Source of the DNA: Streptomyces odontomachi
Lineage (GTDB): Bacteria; Actinomycetota; Actinomycetes; Streptomycetales; Streptomycetaceae
Length of the DNA stretch: 64,000 nt
Reading direction: 5' to 3'
NCBI RefSeq assembly: GCF_024435355.1
Contig: NZ_JAMJWG010000024.1
Span: forward strand, 62,001-126,000
Under the pieces are notes generated by a model, which worked only from the letters and a program-made list of their open reading frames with translations, was not told the origin of the DNA and made no database searches. The translations under genes and the position numbers were made by a program. Of this stretch, positions 26,623 through 35,010 are shown piece after piece (the first letter of the stretch is position 1; each line of letters opens with the position of its first letter).

Positions 26623-27885
26623 TCAGCGGGAGGGTGCCGGCGCACGGTCCGTTCCGCCGAGTGCGTCGGCGCCGACCGGGCGGGTGCTGACGGTGGTGAT
26701 CGCGAACAGCCGGCGGATCCAGCCCTCGACCTCCGCCGGGTCGACGGCCGCGACCACGCCGGACAGCGGCAGGTGCTCCGGGCGGAACGAGTGGCTGAGC
26801 GGCGTCGCGGCGTTCGGGTCCCGCAGCCGGTGGCTGACGACGATCGGCTCGTCCAGGACACCGTCGGGCACCTGCACGGTGACCCGGGCACCGTCGTACA
26901 CATGGCCGGGGAAGAGGAACCAGCCGTGGCACAGGTCGGTGCGCGCCGGGCCGATGAACCGGGTGGCCAGGGCCCCCTCGATGTCCGACGCCATGTCGAG
27001 GGTGTGCAGGTAGGCGCCGGTGCGCAGCTCGGTGCAGCGCACGATGTTGCCGCCCCCGCAGCGCGCGGCGACCTCCAGGAACACGGGTCCTTCCGCCGAC
27101 CTGATCGCCTCCAGGTGGAACGTGAGCGTCTCGCCGCCCAGCGCACGGACGCACCCGACGGCCCAGTCGGCCAGGTCGGGTTCGTCGACCTGGAAGGAGC
27201 CCAGCGGCTCGCCGTGGTTGAAGTGGAACGTGGTCCCGACGTACTCGGAGGCCTGGACGACGGCCACCTCGCCCTCGAAGAGGAAGCCGTCGATGTGCAG
27301 GATCGGGCCCTCGACGTACTCCTCCAGTTCGTGGCGGTCGCGGAACGCGGCGCCCGCCGCGGCCTCCTGGGCCCGCACGAAGTCCACCGCCGCCTCGACC
27401 GAGTCCAGCAGCACCACGCCCTGGCTGCCGCGCCCGTCACGCGGTTTGACGATCGTCCTGCCCCGCCAGGGCACCCGGCCCGCGTCGAGGTGGTCGAGGG
27501 AGTCCAGCGACAGGTACTTCGGCACCCGGAACCCGGCGGCGTCCAGCGTGTGCTTCATCGCGACCTTGTCGCGGAAGTTGCACGCCACCTCCGGCTGCAT
27601 GCCGGGGATGCCGAACTCGGCCCGCAGCTCGGCCGCCGGGGTGATCAGCTCCTCGTGCCGGGCGATGACCCGGTCGTAGGGCGGCCGGGCGGCGAGCAGG
27701 GGCCGCAGCTGTGCGACGACCGGCTGCGCCGGGTCCCACGGATACGTCTCGCACCGGATGTGCTCGGGGATGTTGGCGAGGTATTCGGGTGCGCCGGCGT
27801 AGGTGACCTCGTGCACCGAGTGATCGATGACCTTCTCGTAGCCGAGCCGGTCAAACAGGTTCTGGTGAAGGACCAGTATCCGCAC
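26623..27885 (-). CDS. Second ATP-grasp ligase of the phosphonate cluster
   Basis: 420 residues starting at GTG 27885, seven bases after AAGGAG; the frame is open further upstream inside the MFS gene but with no ribosome site. N-terminal MRILVLHQNLF-like pre-ATP-grasp domain. The ATP-grasp core has the ATP-contacting Lys in GRTIVKPRDGRGSQGV near 152, EEYVEGPILHIDGFLFEG and FLEVAARCGGGNI with the Mg-binding Glu. It is not closely similar to the 22.6-kb ligase, so the two probably form different bonds. The first 35 bp overlap the end of the MFS gene, giving coupled translation. Confidence 0.85.
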   Translation of the reverse strand: MRILVLHQNLFDRLGYEKVIDHSVHEVTYAGAPEYLANIPEHIRCETYPWDPAQPVVAQLRPLLAARPPYDRVIARHEELITPAAELRAEFGIPGMQPEVACNFRDKVAMKHTLDAAGFRVPKYLSLDSLDHLDAGRVPWRGRTIVKPRDGRGSQGVVLLDSVEAAVDFVRAQEAAAGAAFRDRHELEEYVEGPILHIDGFLFEGEVAVVQASEYVGTTFHFNHGEPLGSFQVDEPDLADWAVGCVRALGGETLTFHLEAIRSAEGPVFLEVAARCGGGNIVRCTELRTGAYLHTLDMASDIEGALATRFIGPARTDLCHGWFLFPGHVYDGARVTVQVPDGVLDEPIVVSHRLRDPNAATPLSHSFRPEHLPLSGVVAAVDPAEVEGWIRRLFAITTVSTRPVGADALGGTDRAPAPSR

Positions 27886-29137
27886 CGGATTTCTCCTTGA
27901 GAGTGAAGTGGACGACGGTCCAGGCAGCCACGCCGCACAGGCCCATGAAGACGAAGAGCACCGTGCTGGGGAAGAGGGCCAGCACCAGGCCGCCCACGGC
28001 CGGTCCGGTACCGAAACCGAGGTTGCGCAGCGTGGCGGCACCGAAGTAGGTGGCGCGCATGGTGTCGGGCGCCAGCTCGTCGACCACCACGCTGGCCGTG
28101 GGCACCACCAGCACCTCGGCCATGCTGATCAGCACGATGAGCGTGACCAGCGCCGCCTTGCCGAACCCGACGAAGAAGAAGAGCAGGCACACCAGCGTGA
28201 ACAGGGCGTCGCCCAGCAGCAGCGCCCTGCGCTCCCCCACGCGCTTGGCGATGAACGACGCGACGGGTTGCAGGACGATGACCGAGACCGCGTTCACCGT
28301 GAGCAGCACGGAGAAGAACCGCACCCCGTCGGTGAACCCGCGGCTGACGATCACGGACAGGTTCGACTCGATCTGGCAGTACGCCAGGGTGAACAGGATC
28401 ATCGAGAGCGTCAGCCCGCGGAACATCCGGTCGGCGCCGAGCACCTTGATCGCCCCGAGAAAGCTGCGCCGGGTGGCCGGCTCGTCGGACCGCCCGAAGC
28501 TGGTCCCCCGGGTGAGCCACCAGAACGAGACCGCGAAGACCAGGAAGCAGCTGCCCGATATGACGAACGCGGCACGGGCGGACGCGATCCCGAGGAACGC
28601 GCCCACCGGCGGCCCGACGCCGATGGCGAGGTTGGTCAGCATGTAGCGGTGCCGGAACACCACCGGGCGGCGCTCCTTGGGCAGGCTGTCGGCCATCAGC
28701 ACCTGGGTGATCGGCCAGAAGAACGCCGACATCACGCCGTAGCAGGTGTTCAGCACGCCGAACAGCACGGGCAGCGCCGGTGACCCCTGGAGGAGCCCCG
28801 ACACCAGGTAGTAGAGCAGGAAGACCGCGGAGCTGCCGAACAGGCCCACGAGCAGCACCCGGCGCTTGCCCACCCGGTCCGCGAGGACACCGCTGAAGAA
28901 GCCCGCGCTGAGCGACCCGATCTGGTTGAGCCCGACGATGATGCCGATGACGTACGCCGGGGCGTCGACGTTCTTGCTCAGGTAGATCGTCATGAACGGT
29001 ACGCAGAGGAAGGCCACCAGCTTCAGGAAGAAGGTGCCGGCCATGGTGACCGAAACGAGCGGGTTCCGGTACACGACGAAGTCTCCACCGCGCGGCTGCG
29101 TCTGCGGCTGGGTCTGGCCCTGTGGTGCACCGTTCAT
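27851..29137 (-). CDS. MFS transporter, probable phosphonate exporter/self-resistance
   Basis: 428 residues with about 12 helices. Motif A-like GVLADRVGKRRVLLV in the loop after helix 2 and RNPLVSVTMAGTFFLKL entering helix 1 are typical of drug-type MFS efflux proteins. The start at ATG 29137 has GAGAGGAAG before it; an open upstream extension lacks a site. It is the only exporter candidate in the operon apart from the cation antiporter, so export of the final product or intermediate is likely. Overlap with the downstream ATP-grasp gene suggests coordinate synthesis. Confidence 0.88.
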   Translation of the reverse strand: MNGAPQGQTQPQTQPRGGDFVVYRNPLVSVTMAGTFFLKLVAFLCVPFMTIYLSKNVDAPAYVIGIIVGLNQIGSLSAGFFSGVLADRVGKRRVLLVGLFGSSAVFLLYYLVSGLLQGSPALPVLFGVLNTCYGVMSAFFWPITQVLMADSLPKERRPVVFRHRYMLTNLAIGVGPPVGAFLGIASARAAFVISGSCFLVFAVSFWWLTRGTSFGRSDEPATRRSFLGAIKVLGADRMFRGLTLSMILFTLAYCQIESNLSVIVSRGFTDGVRFFSVLLTVNAVSVIVLQPVASFIAKRVGERRALLLGDALFTLVCLLFFFVGFGKAALVTLIVLISMAEVLVVPTASVVVDELAPDTMRATYFGAATLRNLGFGTGPAVGGLVLALFPSTVLFVFMGLCGVAAWTVVHFTLKEKSGADTGPSPEPV

Positions 29138-29281
29138 GAACTTCCTCTCCACCCCGGCGCCACGAGCCCCGGCGCTGTCGATCCCGGCGCTGCGAAAGGG
29201 CGCCGCAGACCGAGAGCGCCGAGCTGGGCCGGTGACCACCGGCCCGCTTCGACGCTCTCCGACTGCCGCGTGTCGTGTTGT

Positions 29282-30337
29282 TCAGCGATTGTTCGTTCCG
29301 ACGTTCCGGTAGAACGGGGCGTCGTGCGGGCCCGTGTAGTCCGGGCGGTACCAGGCCGCCGGGCGCAGCGAGTCGGCGATCGTGTCGGCGACGCCGAGCA
29401 CCGAGGCGAACAGCGCCATCCGCATCGGGATACCGGCGTCGGTCTGCCGGAAGATCGCCAGCCGGGGGTCCTCGTCGAGGTCCGTCGACAGGTCGTTGGA
29501 AGCGGCTCGGCTGTCCCGTGGCAGCGGGTGCATGATCACCGCGTCCTCCCGGCACACCCGGCTGACCAGCGCCTTGTCGATGCGGAAGGCATCGCTGTAC
29601 GGCAACGGCTGGTCCGCGAAGCGCTCCGTCTGGAGCCGGGTGGCGTACACCAGGTCGGCGTCCTTCAGGCCGGTCTCCGGCTGCTCGCTCACCTGCACCC
29701 GGTGCCCCCGGCTCTCGGCCAGCTCCAGCAGTCCGACGGGCATCCCCAGCGGCTCGGGCGCGACGCAGACGATGGTCAGGTTCTCGTAGCGGGTGACCAG
29801 TTTCATCAGCGAGTGCACCGTGCGCCCGTGCCGCAGGTCGCCGACCAGGGCGATCCGGCGGCCGTCCAGGGTGCGCCCGGTCCTGCTGAACTCCCGGTGC
29901 AGGGTGAACATGTCGAGGAGCGCCTGGGTCGGGTGCTCTCCGGCGCCGTTGCCGCCGTTGATCACGGGGACGTTGGTGGCCGCTGCGAACTCGTGCACGG
30001 CACTCTCCAGGGGGTGCCGCATCACGATGAGGTCGCAGTACCCGCTGACCACCCGGCTGGTGTCGGCGAGCGACTCGCCCTTGGCGATGGACATGATCTC
30101 CACGCCGGTGCTGCTGATCACGCCGCCGCCCAGCCGCAGGAACGCGGACTCGCAGCTGAGCCTGGTACGGGTGCTGGCCTCGAAGAAGAGGCTGGCCATG
30201 ACGGCGCCCTCCAGCACCCGGGTCACCTTGCGGCCGCGTGACACCGGCGTCAGCAGGTCCGCCAGTGTGAAGAGCCGCTCCAGCTCGTCCCTGCCGAAGA
30301 GGTCGCTGGAGAGGACGTGCCTTCCGGTGAGTGACAT
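29282..30337 (-). CDS. Aspartate carbamoyltransferase-family enzyme in the phosphonate cluster
   Basis: 351 residues, longer than typical catalytic PyrB. It keeps the carbamoyl-phosphate site FEASTRTRLSCESAF near 53-66, NGGNGAGEHPTQALLD and MHPLPRDSR. ALVGDLRHGRTVHSL is the aspartate-carbamoyltransferase form of the second domain. Start ATG 30337 is preceded by GAAGGAAG. No other pyr gene or regulatory chain is nearby, so this is a paralogue recruited to the cluster. It should carbamoylate an amino group, of aspartate or of a related or phosphonate-bearing amine. The acceptor cannot be read from sequence. Confidence 0.88.
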   Translation of the reverse strand: MSLTGRHVLSSDLFGRDELERLFTLADLLTPVSRGRKVTRVLEGAVMASLFFEASTRTRLSCESAFLRLGGGVISSTGVEIMSIAKGESLADTSRVVSGYCDLIVMRHPLESAVHEFAAATNVPVINGGNGAGEHPTQALLDMFTLHREFSRTGRTLDGRRIALVGDLRHGRTVHSLMKLVTRYENLTIVCVAPEPLGMPVGLLELAESRGHRVQVSEQPETGLKDADLVYATRLQTERFADQPLPYSDAFRIDKALVSRVCREDAVIMHPLPRDSRAASNDLSTDLDEDPRLAIFRQTDAGIPMRMALFASVLGVADTIADSLRPAAWYRPDYTGPHDAPFYRNVGTNNR

Positions 30338-30466
30338 GGCGGAATCGACTTCCTTCGGGTACCGGGATGCGGGCAAAAGCGCCGCCAGTGTAAGCGGTCC
30401 GGGTGCGACACCCGCCGGTTCCGCCCCGCCGTCGGCAACGCACGGGGCGGATGTGGCACGGGCGGG

Positions 30467-30715
30467 TCAGCCGGCGGCCAGCGCGACCAACTGGACCGAC
30501 GAGACGTTGCGTTGCTCGACCTCCTTGAGCGAGGCCACGGCGGTGTCCAGGGACTGGGCTGCCGCGTTGTCCTGGGAACCGCTGATCAGGCTGTCCAGCT
30601 CGCCCTGGAGCTCGGCGCAGACGGCGGCCAGGTCGGCCTGCTCGTCGCCGGCACCCGACGGTGCCGCCGCGGTGTCGGTGGACGTGTCGGGGGAGGTGTC
30701 CTCGGTACTGCTCAT
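30467..30715 (-). CDS. 82-residue acidic small protein of the phosphonate cluster
   Basis: Starts at ATG 30715, eight bases after AAGGAGA. Residues 1-25 are Ser/Thr/Asp-rich and disordered. The middle, ADLAAVCAELQGELDSLIS, and KEVEQRNVSS look helical, and the C-terminus ends VQLVALAAG. It is strongly acidic, has one Cys and no family I recognise. It lies between the carbamoyltransferase and the halogenase-like gene, 32 bp after the latter. With two ATP-grasp ligases and a peptidase in the operon, use as a peptide scaffold or carrier is an attractive guess; a regulatory or structural partner is equally possible. Confidence 0.72.
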   Translation of the reverse strand: MSSTEDTSPDTSTDTAAAPSGAGDEQADLAAVCAELQGELDSLISGSQDNAAAQSLDTAVASLKEVEQRNVSSVQLVALAAG

Positions 30716-30747
30716 GTGGTCGGTCTCCTTCCTGATGGGGGTGGCTC

Positions 30748-31623
30748 TTACTGGACCGTGACGCTCCACAGCTCACGGTTGTTCGTGCGGGCCTCGCCGT
30801 CGACGACGTACTCGCCGACGATCTTGCGTCGGCCGTGCGCGAAGCGGTGGTTGTCGAGCAGCAGCAGATCGCCGCTCTCCATCGGGAAGCAGGCGAAGAA
30901 CCGGTCGTCGTCGCTGTTGTCCAGCAGGTAGTGCAGGGACGTCCGGTACGCGTCGAACTCCGGGATCTGGTCCCTGATCCCCTCGATCTTGTCGCGCAGG
31001 TCCTGCTTGAGCCGGACGCCGACGTCGTACGGTCCCGTGGCGTCGTCCAGCGGGTAGAGCAGCGGCTGGCTGCTGAGCTCCTCGCGGACGTTGTTCGCCT
31101 GGAACGTGATCGGCGTGCCCGACAGCCTGGCGAAGTGGTCCTGGAACACCTGGCCGTCCCGCTCGGCGAGCCGGGTGAAGAGGTCGTTCCAGCTGAGCAC
31201 CACGGACTCGCCGCGCTCACCGGCCGGCGCGTCCCGCCAGCCCGGCTCGACCATCAGCATCGCGAAGCACTCGGGGCGCGGGGCGCGCCAGGAGCGCGCC
31301 GTGTGCGGCCGCAGCCCCCCGGCGACGTAGTGCACCGACTGCGCGCCGGTGACCTTCTTCTTGTACTTGACCCGGTTGATCTGCGGGTGCGGGTCGGTCT
31401 TCTCCAGGGCGCTCAGCGAGGAGTAGTTCGTCAGCGGCTCCCCGAACCGACCGAGGAAGGCGAGATACCGGTCCGGGTCGAGCGGGAAGCCGCGTACCAG
31501 GCAGATCCGGTTCTTCTCCATGGTCACGCGCGCCTCGGCCGCGACTTGTTCGACCGGCTTGCCGCCGGCGTCGATGTGTTCGTCCTGGATGACCCGGCCC
31601 AGTTGGCTGTCCACGTGCATCAT
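30748..31623 (-). CDS. Clavaminate-synthase-like Fe(II)/2-oxoglutarate enzyme, halogenase-type active site
   Basis: 291-residue TauD/CAS-fold enzyme. Start ATG 31623 has AGGAGG before it. In hydroxylases of this branch the metal motif is H-T-E/D followed by xxxFxPxRPDxxxL. Here the same block reads LRPHTARSWRAPRPECF, so the carboxylate is Ala: H107-T-A109. The distal His is H263 in DNHRFAHGRR, with a 2OG-binding Arg probably R283. Loss of the carboxylate frees a metal site for chloride, as in SyrB2, WelO5 and BesD, so C-H halogenation is predicted. The codons CAC-ACG-GCG are clear. Caveat: some HxA/HxG proteins are inactive or act differently. Other residues around the site look intact. Confidence 0.85.
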   Translation of the reverse strand: MMHVDSQLGRVIQDEHIDAGGKPVEQVAAEARVTMEKNRICLVRGFPLDPDRYLAFLGRFGEPLTNYSSLSALEKTDPHPQINRVKYKKKVTGAQSVHYVAGGLRPHTARSWRAPRPECFAMLMVEPGWRDAPAGERGESVVLSWNDLFTRLAERDGQVFQDHFARLSGTPITFQANNVREELSSQPLLYPLDDATGPYDVGVRLKQDLRDKIEGIRDQIPEFDAYRTSLHYLLDNSDDDRFFACFPMESGDLLLLDNHRFAHGRRKIVGEYVVDGEARTNNRELWSVTVQ

Positions 31624-31673
31624 CCGTCGCCTCCTTGGCGTGTGAGGGTGAGTGTGTTGGGGCGCGGTTGGGG

Positions 31674-31750
31674 GGCGCCGAAGGCGCCATCAAGGGGCGC
31701 GGAGCTGTGTCGATTTGCGGCTCCGCCGCGCGGGCGCGACCAGCCACGAC
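31674..31750 (+). repeat. Dispersed intergenic repeat, copy C
   Basis: The hairpin ggcgccgaaggcgcc is followed by ggggcgcggagctgtgtcga and the core shared with copy B. It lies in the only large gap (31624-31790) inside the upstream half of the phosphonate operon, between sulfotransferase and halogenase-like genes. It matches copy D at 39546-39620 almost base for base in inverse orientation. Confidence 0.82.
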
Positions 31751-31790
31751 GAACCGTCAGCTCGTCACCGGCCAGACCCCCGCAGTCGCG

Positions 31791-33053
31791 TTAGGCGGCG
31801 GCAGCCGCCCCCGCCGCCCGCCGCTGGAAGTCCCGCGCCTCCTCAAGCCGCCCCGCCCGCGCCAGCAACGACGCATGCGTAAGGAGTGTCAACCGATCCG
31901 CCCCCGCCCTTTCGGCCTGCGGCCGAAGAAGCACCAGCGCCTCCGCCGTCCGCCCCCGCCCGGCAAGGAAGTTGGCGAACTCGATCCGCACATCGAGTTG
32001 GCCTTCGTTGGCCGCCAGGCTCTGCCGGTAGAAGACCTCCGCCAGCTCCGGGTCGCCGTTCCGCTGGGCGGTCAGCCGGGCGAGCTTGCCGAGCGTGTAG
32101 GGGTGGTTGGGGCGGACGGCCAGCGCGCGCAGCATCAGCTGGCGGGTCCGGTCGGTGTCGTTCTCGTGCTGCCATACGTGGAGCGCGTAGTTGCACAGGG
32201 TGCGCGGGTGCGCGGGGTCCAGGCGCAGGGCCTCCCGGAAACGCCCGCCGGCGTACTCCGGGTCCTGCTTCTTGTGCTCGGCGAACAGGGCGAAGTTGCT
32301 GTGCACCCGGGCGTACCGGGTGTCGGCGGGGACGGGGCGGCCCGCCGCCCTCTTCTTGTCGTCCGGCGCCCAGTGGATCTTCTCGGTCCACAGCGAGAGC
32401 AGCCGCAGGTCGTTGGCGTCCTGCGGGTAGCGTTCCTGGATCTCGGCCAGGGCGATCGGGTCGGGCCGTCCGGCGAGGTAGCCGAAGCGCCGCATCGTGT
32501 CCCACTCGGAGAGGGTGATCAGCTCCTTGAGCTCCTCCGAGTAGTCCGGCCGGATCGTGGTCGCGTTGATCCGGCTCCCCTCGGCGAGCACCGACCGGTC
32601 GAACTTCTCACCGGCGAGTTCCAGGAAGCGGGCGAAGTCCTCCTGGAGGTTCTCCTGCCTGCCGACGAAGTCGACCTCCTCGTCCGGGGCGCCCACGTAC
32701 GAGGTGTAGATGTTGCCCAGGGCACCCGGGAGCGTGGTCACCGCGCGGCGCACGAAGGTCTCGAAGTCGTCGCTCTCGCAGTGCTCGTCCAACGGGTACT
32801 GCGGTCGCCAGCCCTTCTCCATCCGGTAGGACCAGTACGAGCGGTACCACTCCAGCGGGTCGCGTACGAAGGCGCCGATCACGCCGTACCGGGAACGGTC
32901 GAAGTCGGCGAGCAGGTCGTGCTCGCGCATCGCCGGGTCCCCCACCTCCGTGAAGGCGAGGCCGAGTTCCTTGACCTTGCGGCGGATCCAGGTGCTGCCC
33001 GTCTTGGGGGTCAGCAGCAGAAGGGCGTTACTGCCGGTCAGGTGAAGTGCCAT
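31791..33053 (-). CDS. Sulfotransferase domain fused to TPR-like repeats
   Basis: 420 residues. N-terminal half is a PAPS-dependent sulfotransferase: the 5'-phosphosulfate loop LLTPKTGSTWIR lies near 13-24 and the 3'-phosphate segment AFVRDPLEWYRSYWSYRM near 61-78. From about 240 onward are helical repeats of TPR type (FREALRLDPAHPRTLCNYAL, LAVRPNHPYTLGKLARLT, YRQSLAANEGQLDVRIEFA). Sulfotransferase-TPR fusions are known in actinobacteria. The start at 33053 with GGAGCG overlaps the end of the peptidase gene by 26 bp. It may sulfonate a hydroxyl or a hydroxylamine of the product; no acceptor is implied. Confidence 0.85.
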   Translation of the reverse strand: MALHLTGSNALLLLTPKTGSTWIRRKVKELGLAFTEVGDPAMREHDLLADFDRSRYGVIGAFVRDPLEWYRSYWSYRMEKGWRPQYPLDEHCESDDFETFVRRAVTTLPGALGNIYTSYVGAPDEEVDFVGRQENLQEDFARFLELAGEKFDRSVLAEGSRINATTIRPDYSEELKELITLSEWDTMRRFGYLAGRPDPIALAEIQERYPQDANDLRLLSLWTEKIHWAPDDKKRAAGRPVPADTRYARVHSNFALFAEHKKQDPEYAGGRFREALRLDPAHPRTLCNYALHVWQHENDTDRTRQLMLRALAVRPNHPYTLGKLARLTAQRNGDPELAEVFYRQSLAANEGQLDVRIEFANFLAGRGRTAEALVLLRPQAERAGADRLTLLTHASLLARAGRLEEARDFQRRAAGAAAAA

Positions 33054-35010
33054 GGTGCGCTCCAGAATTCGGCGTATCGACCGCCTTGCGACGGGCGGCG
33101 CGTGGTGAGTCGAAAAGCTTCATCGTGGTGTCCGGTGGTGTGGCCTGCGCATGCTCGCCCGGCACCGCCGGAGTCGCCGGAGTCGGCGGCTCAGCGGTCT
33201 GCCCCAGCCAGCGGTCCAGGTAGCCGGCCAGCAGCGCGTCCAGTGCGGCGCGGTTGCCGGTGCTCACCACCTCGTGGCCCTCGTCGGGGAAGAGGGCGAG
33301 GGTGGCGTCGCGGTCGGCCTGGGCCAGGGCCATGAACATCCGGGTCGCCATCTCGGCCGGCACCCGGCTGTCATGGGCGCCGTGCGCGAGCAGCACGGGG
33401 CACCGGAAGCCCTCCGGGTGGTTCACCGGCGAGGCCGCCGCGAGGGCCGCCCGCTCCTCGGGCACGGCGGGGTTGCCGACCCTGCGGTGCAGCATCGGGG
33501 TCGCCGTCCGCCAGAAGGCCGGCGGCTCCTGGAGGAACCGCACGAGATCGGTCAGCGGCGACGTCGCCACGACGCAGGCCAGCTTGCGCCGGGTGGTCGC
33601 GGCCATCTGGAGCACCGCGTACCCGCCGTAGCTGCCGCCCAGCAGGGCGATCCGGTCCGGGTCGGCGTGGCCTTCGGCCACCGCCCAGTCCAGGGCGTCC
33701 TCCAGGTCGTCCTGCATGGCGGCGCCCCACTGCCGGTCCGCTGCGTTGATCCAGGCGGAGCCGAAGCCGGTGGAGCCTCGGAAGTTGGGCTCGATCACGG
33801 TGTGGCCGTGCGCCGCCAGCCAGGCCCGCCGCTCGGCGTACTGCCAGCGGCTGCGCCGCCAGGGCCCGCCGTGCACCAGCAGCACGGCCGGGCCCGCCCC
33901 GCCCGCGCGCCACGCCCGGGTTCCCCGGGTGACGTAGGTGACGGCGTGGCCGCCGTCCCGGAGCGGCACCCGGGCCGGCCGGCACTCCACGGGCAGCGGT
34001 CGCTGTCCGGGGCGCGCCCGGCTGAGCGGCCAGGTCTCGCCGCGCTCCGCGTCGTGGACCGCGTAGTGCACGTCGCGCTCCGGGCGGTGCGCGGCGACCA
34101 GCCAGCTGCCGGCCCGGCGCTCCAGCACCGCGGGTTCGGTGCCGAGCGCCCGGCGCAGCCGGTCGACCGCGTCCGCGCCCTGCTCGTTCAGCGGGACGCA
34201 GCTCAGCCGGGCCCGCTCGACGTGCAGGAGGTCGGGGGCGCCGGTGGCCTCGTCGAACAGGATGTCCGCGTAGTCCCCGCCGCCCTCGATCAGGTGCAGC
34301 GGTCGTGGCGCGCCCGCCGGCTCCCCCGCACGGCAGTCGAGCTCGGCGAGCTGGACGCCGTCCGGGCCGGCCGACAGCACCATGTACAGCGTGGCCGGGT
34401 CGGCGCCGAAGCGCAGGAACCGCGTGGTGAGCGCCTGCCCGTGCGGGATGTCCAGGTAGCGGTCGCCGGTCTGCCGGCCTGGCGGCGGGACGTGCCGCAG
34501 CTCACGCGAGCCGTCCTCCCGCACGGTCTCGGTCAGCCTGGGGTGCAGGGCGCGGTCGAAGTACACGGCCGCGTGTGCGGAGTCCCGCAGCACCGCGGTC
34601 GCCTCGCCGGTGTGCAGCGAGATCCGCAAGTAGTCGCGGTGGGCCGGGTCCTGGCCGGCGACGCCGACCACGACGTCGTCGGGCCGCCGGTCGGAGAGTT
34701 GGACGATGCGCATCCGGGTCGTCGAGGCGTCGCCGAGCCGGAGCCATTCGCCGGAGGCGACCCGGACCAGGAAGAGGGCCCGGCTCTCGGTCCCGTCGGC
34801 GTCCGCCTCGGCCAGACCGAGGCCGGGCAGGTGGGTCCAGGTGAAGGCGCGACATCGGGCCGCGTCGACGTGCGCACGACGCACCTCGCGCCGCTGGGCC
34901 AGGTCGTACAGCACGAGCCGGGGGGCCGCCGCACCGCTGCTCAGCCAGCTGGCGAACCGGCCGTCGGCGCTGAGCGTCGGCGGCCCGTTGACCTCCTGCG
35001 GCGCTGTCAC
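33028..35010 (-). CDS. S9-family prolyl oligopeptidase
   Basis: 660-residue serine peptidase of the dipeptidyl/acylaminoacyl type. The N-terminal two thirds look like a beta-propeller (TLSADGRFASWLSSG, repeated LRHVPPPGR-type blades). The C-terminal alpha/beta hydrolase has LLVHGGPWRRSRW, nucleophile GGSYGGYAV, acid HDSRVPAEM and His in DEGHEVVS. Residues after about 595 are a Pro-rich then basic tail. No signal peptide, so cytosolic. GTG start at 35010 overlaps the aminotransferase stop (GTGA). It may trim a peptide intermediate or precursor, release a scaffold-bound product, or confer self-resistance. Confidence 0.9.
   Translation of the reverse strand: MTAPQEVNGPPTLSADGRFASWLSSGAAAPRLVLYDLAQRREVRRAHVDAARCRAFTWTHLPGLGLAEADADGTESRALFLVRVASGEWLRLGDASTTRMRIVQLSDRRPDDVVVGVAGQDPAHRDYLRISLHTGEATAVLRDSAHAAVYFDRALHPRLTETVREDGSRELRHVPPPGRQTGDRYLDIPHGQALTTRFLRFGADPATLYMVLSAGPDGVQLAELDCRAGEPAGAPRPLHLIEGGGDYADILFDEATGAPDLLHVERARLSCVPLNEQGADAVDRLRRALGTEPAVLERRAGSWLVAAHRPERDVHYAVHDAERGETWPLSRARPGQRPLPVECRPARVPLRDGGHAVTYVTRGTRAWRAGGAGPAVLLVHGGPWRRSRWQYAERRAWLAAHGHTVIEPNFRGSTGFGSAWINAADRQWGAAMQDDLEDALDWAVAEGHADPDRIALLGGSYGGYAVLQMAATTRRKLACVVATSPLTDLVRFLQEPPAFWRTATPMLHRRVGNPAVPEERAALAAASPVNHPEGFRCPVLLAHGAHDSRVPAEMATRMFMALAQADRDATLALFPDEGHEVVSTGNRAALDALLAGYLDRWLGQTAEPPTPATPAVPGEHAQATPPDTTMKLFDSPRAARRKAVDTPNSGAHHGTSPDRQ

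Noticed and set aside
22614..27885. LysW-type amino-group carrier pathway for the ATP-grasp enzymes
   Set aside because: No LysW-like protein ending in EDWGE and no LysZ/LysY-like kinase or reductase is present.
30467..30715. Small acidic protein as an acyl carrier protein, because it contains L-D-S-L
   Set aside because: The residues after DSL lack the helix II pattern of carrier proteins (no VEL-type segment, polar SGSQDN instead), and no phosphopantetheine-dependent enzyme is nearby.
27645..31220. Very long open frame of about 1190 codons on minus
   Set aside because: It overlaps the ATP-grasp, MFS, carbamoyltransferase and halogenase-like genes in another frame and has the Arg/Pro/Ala composition of a high-GC shadow.
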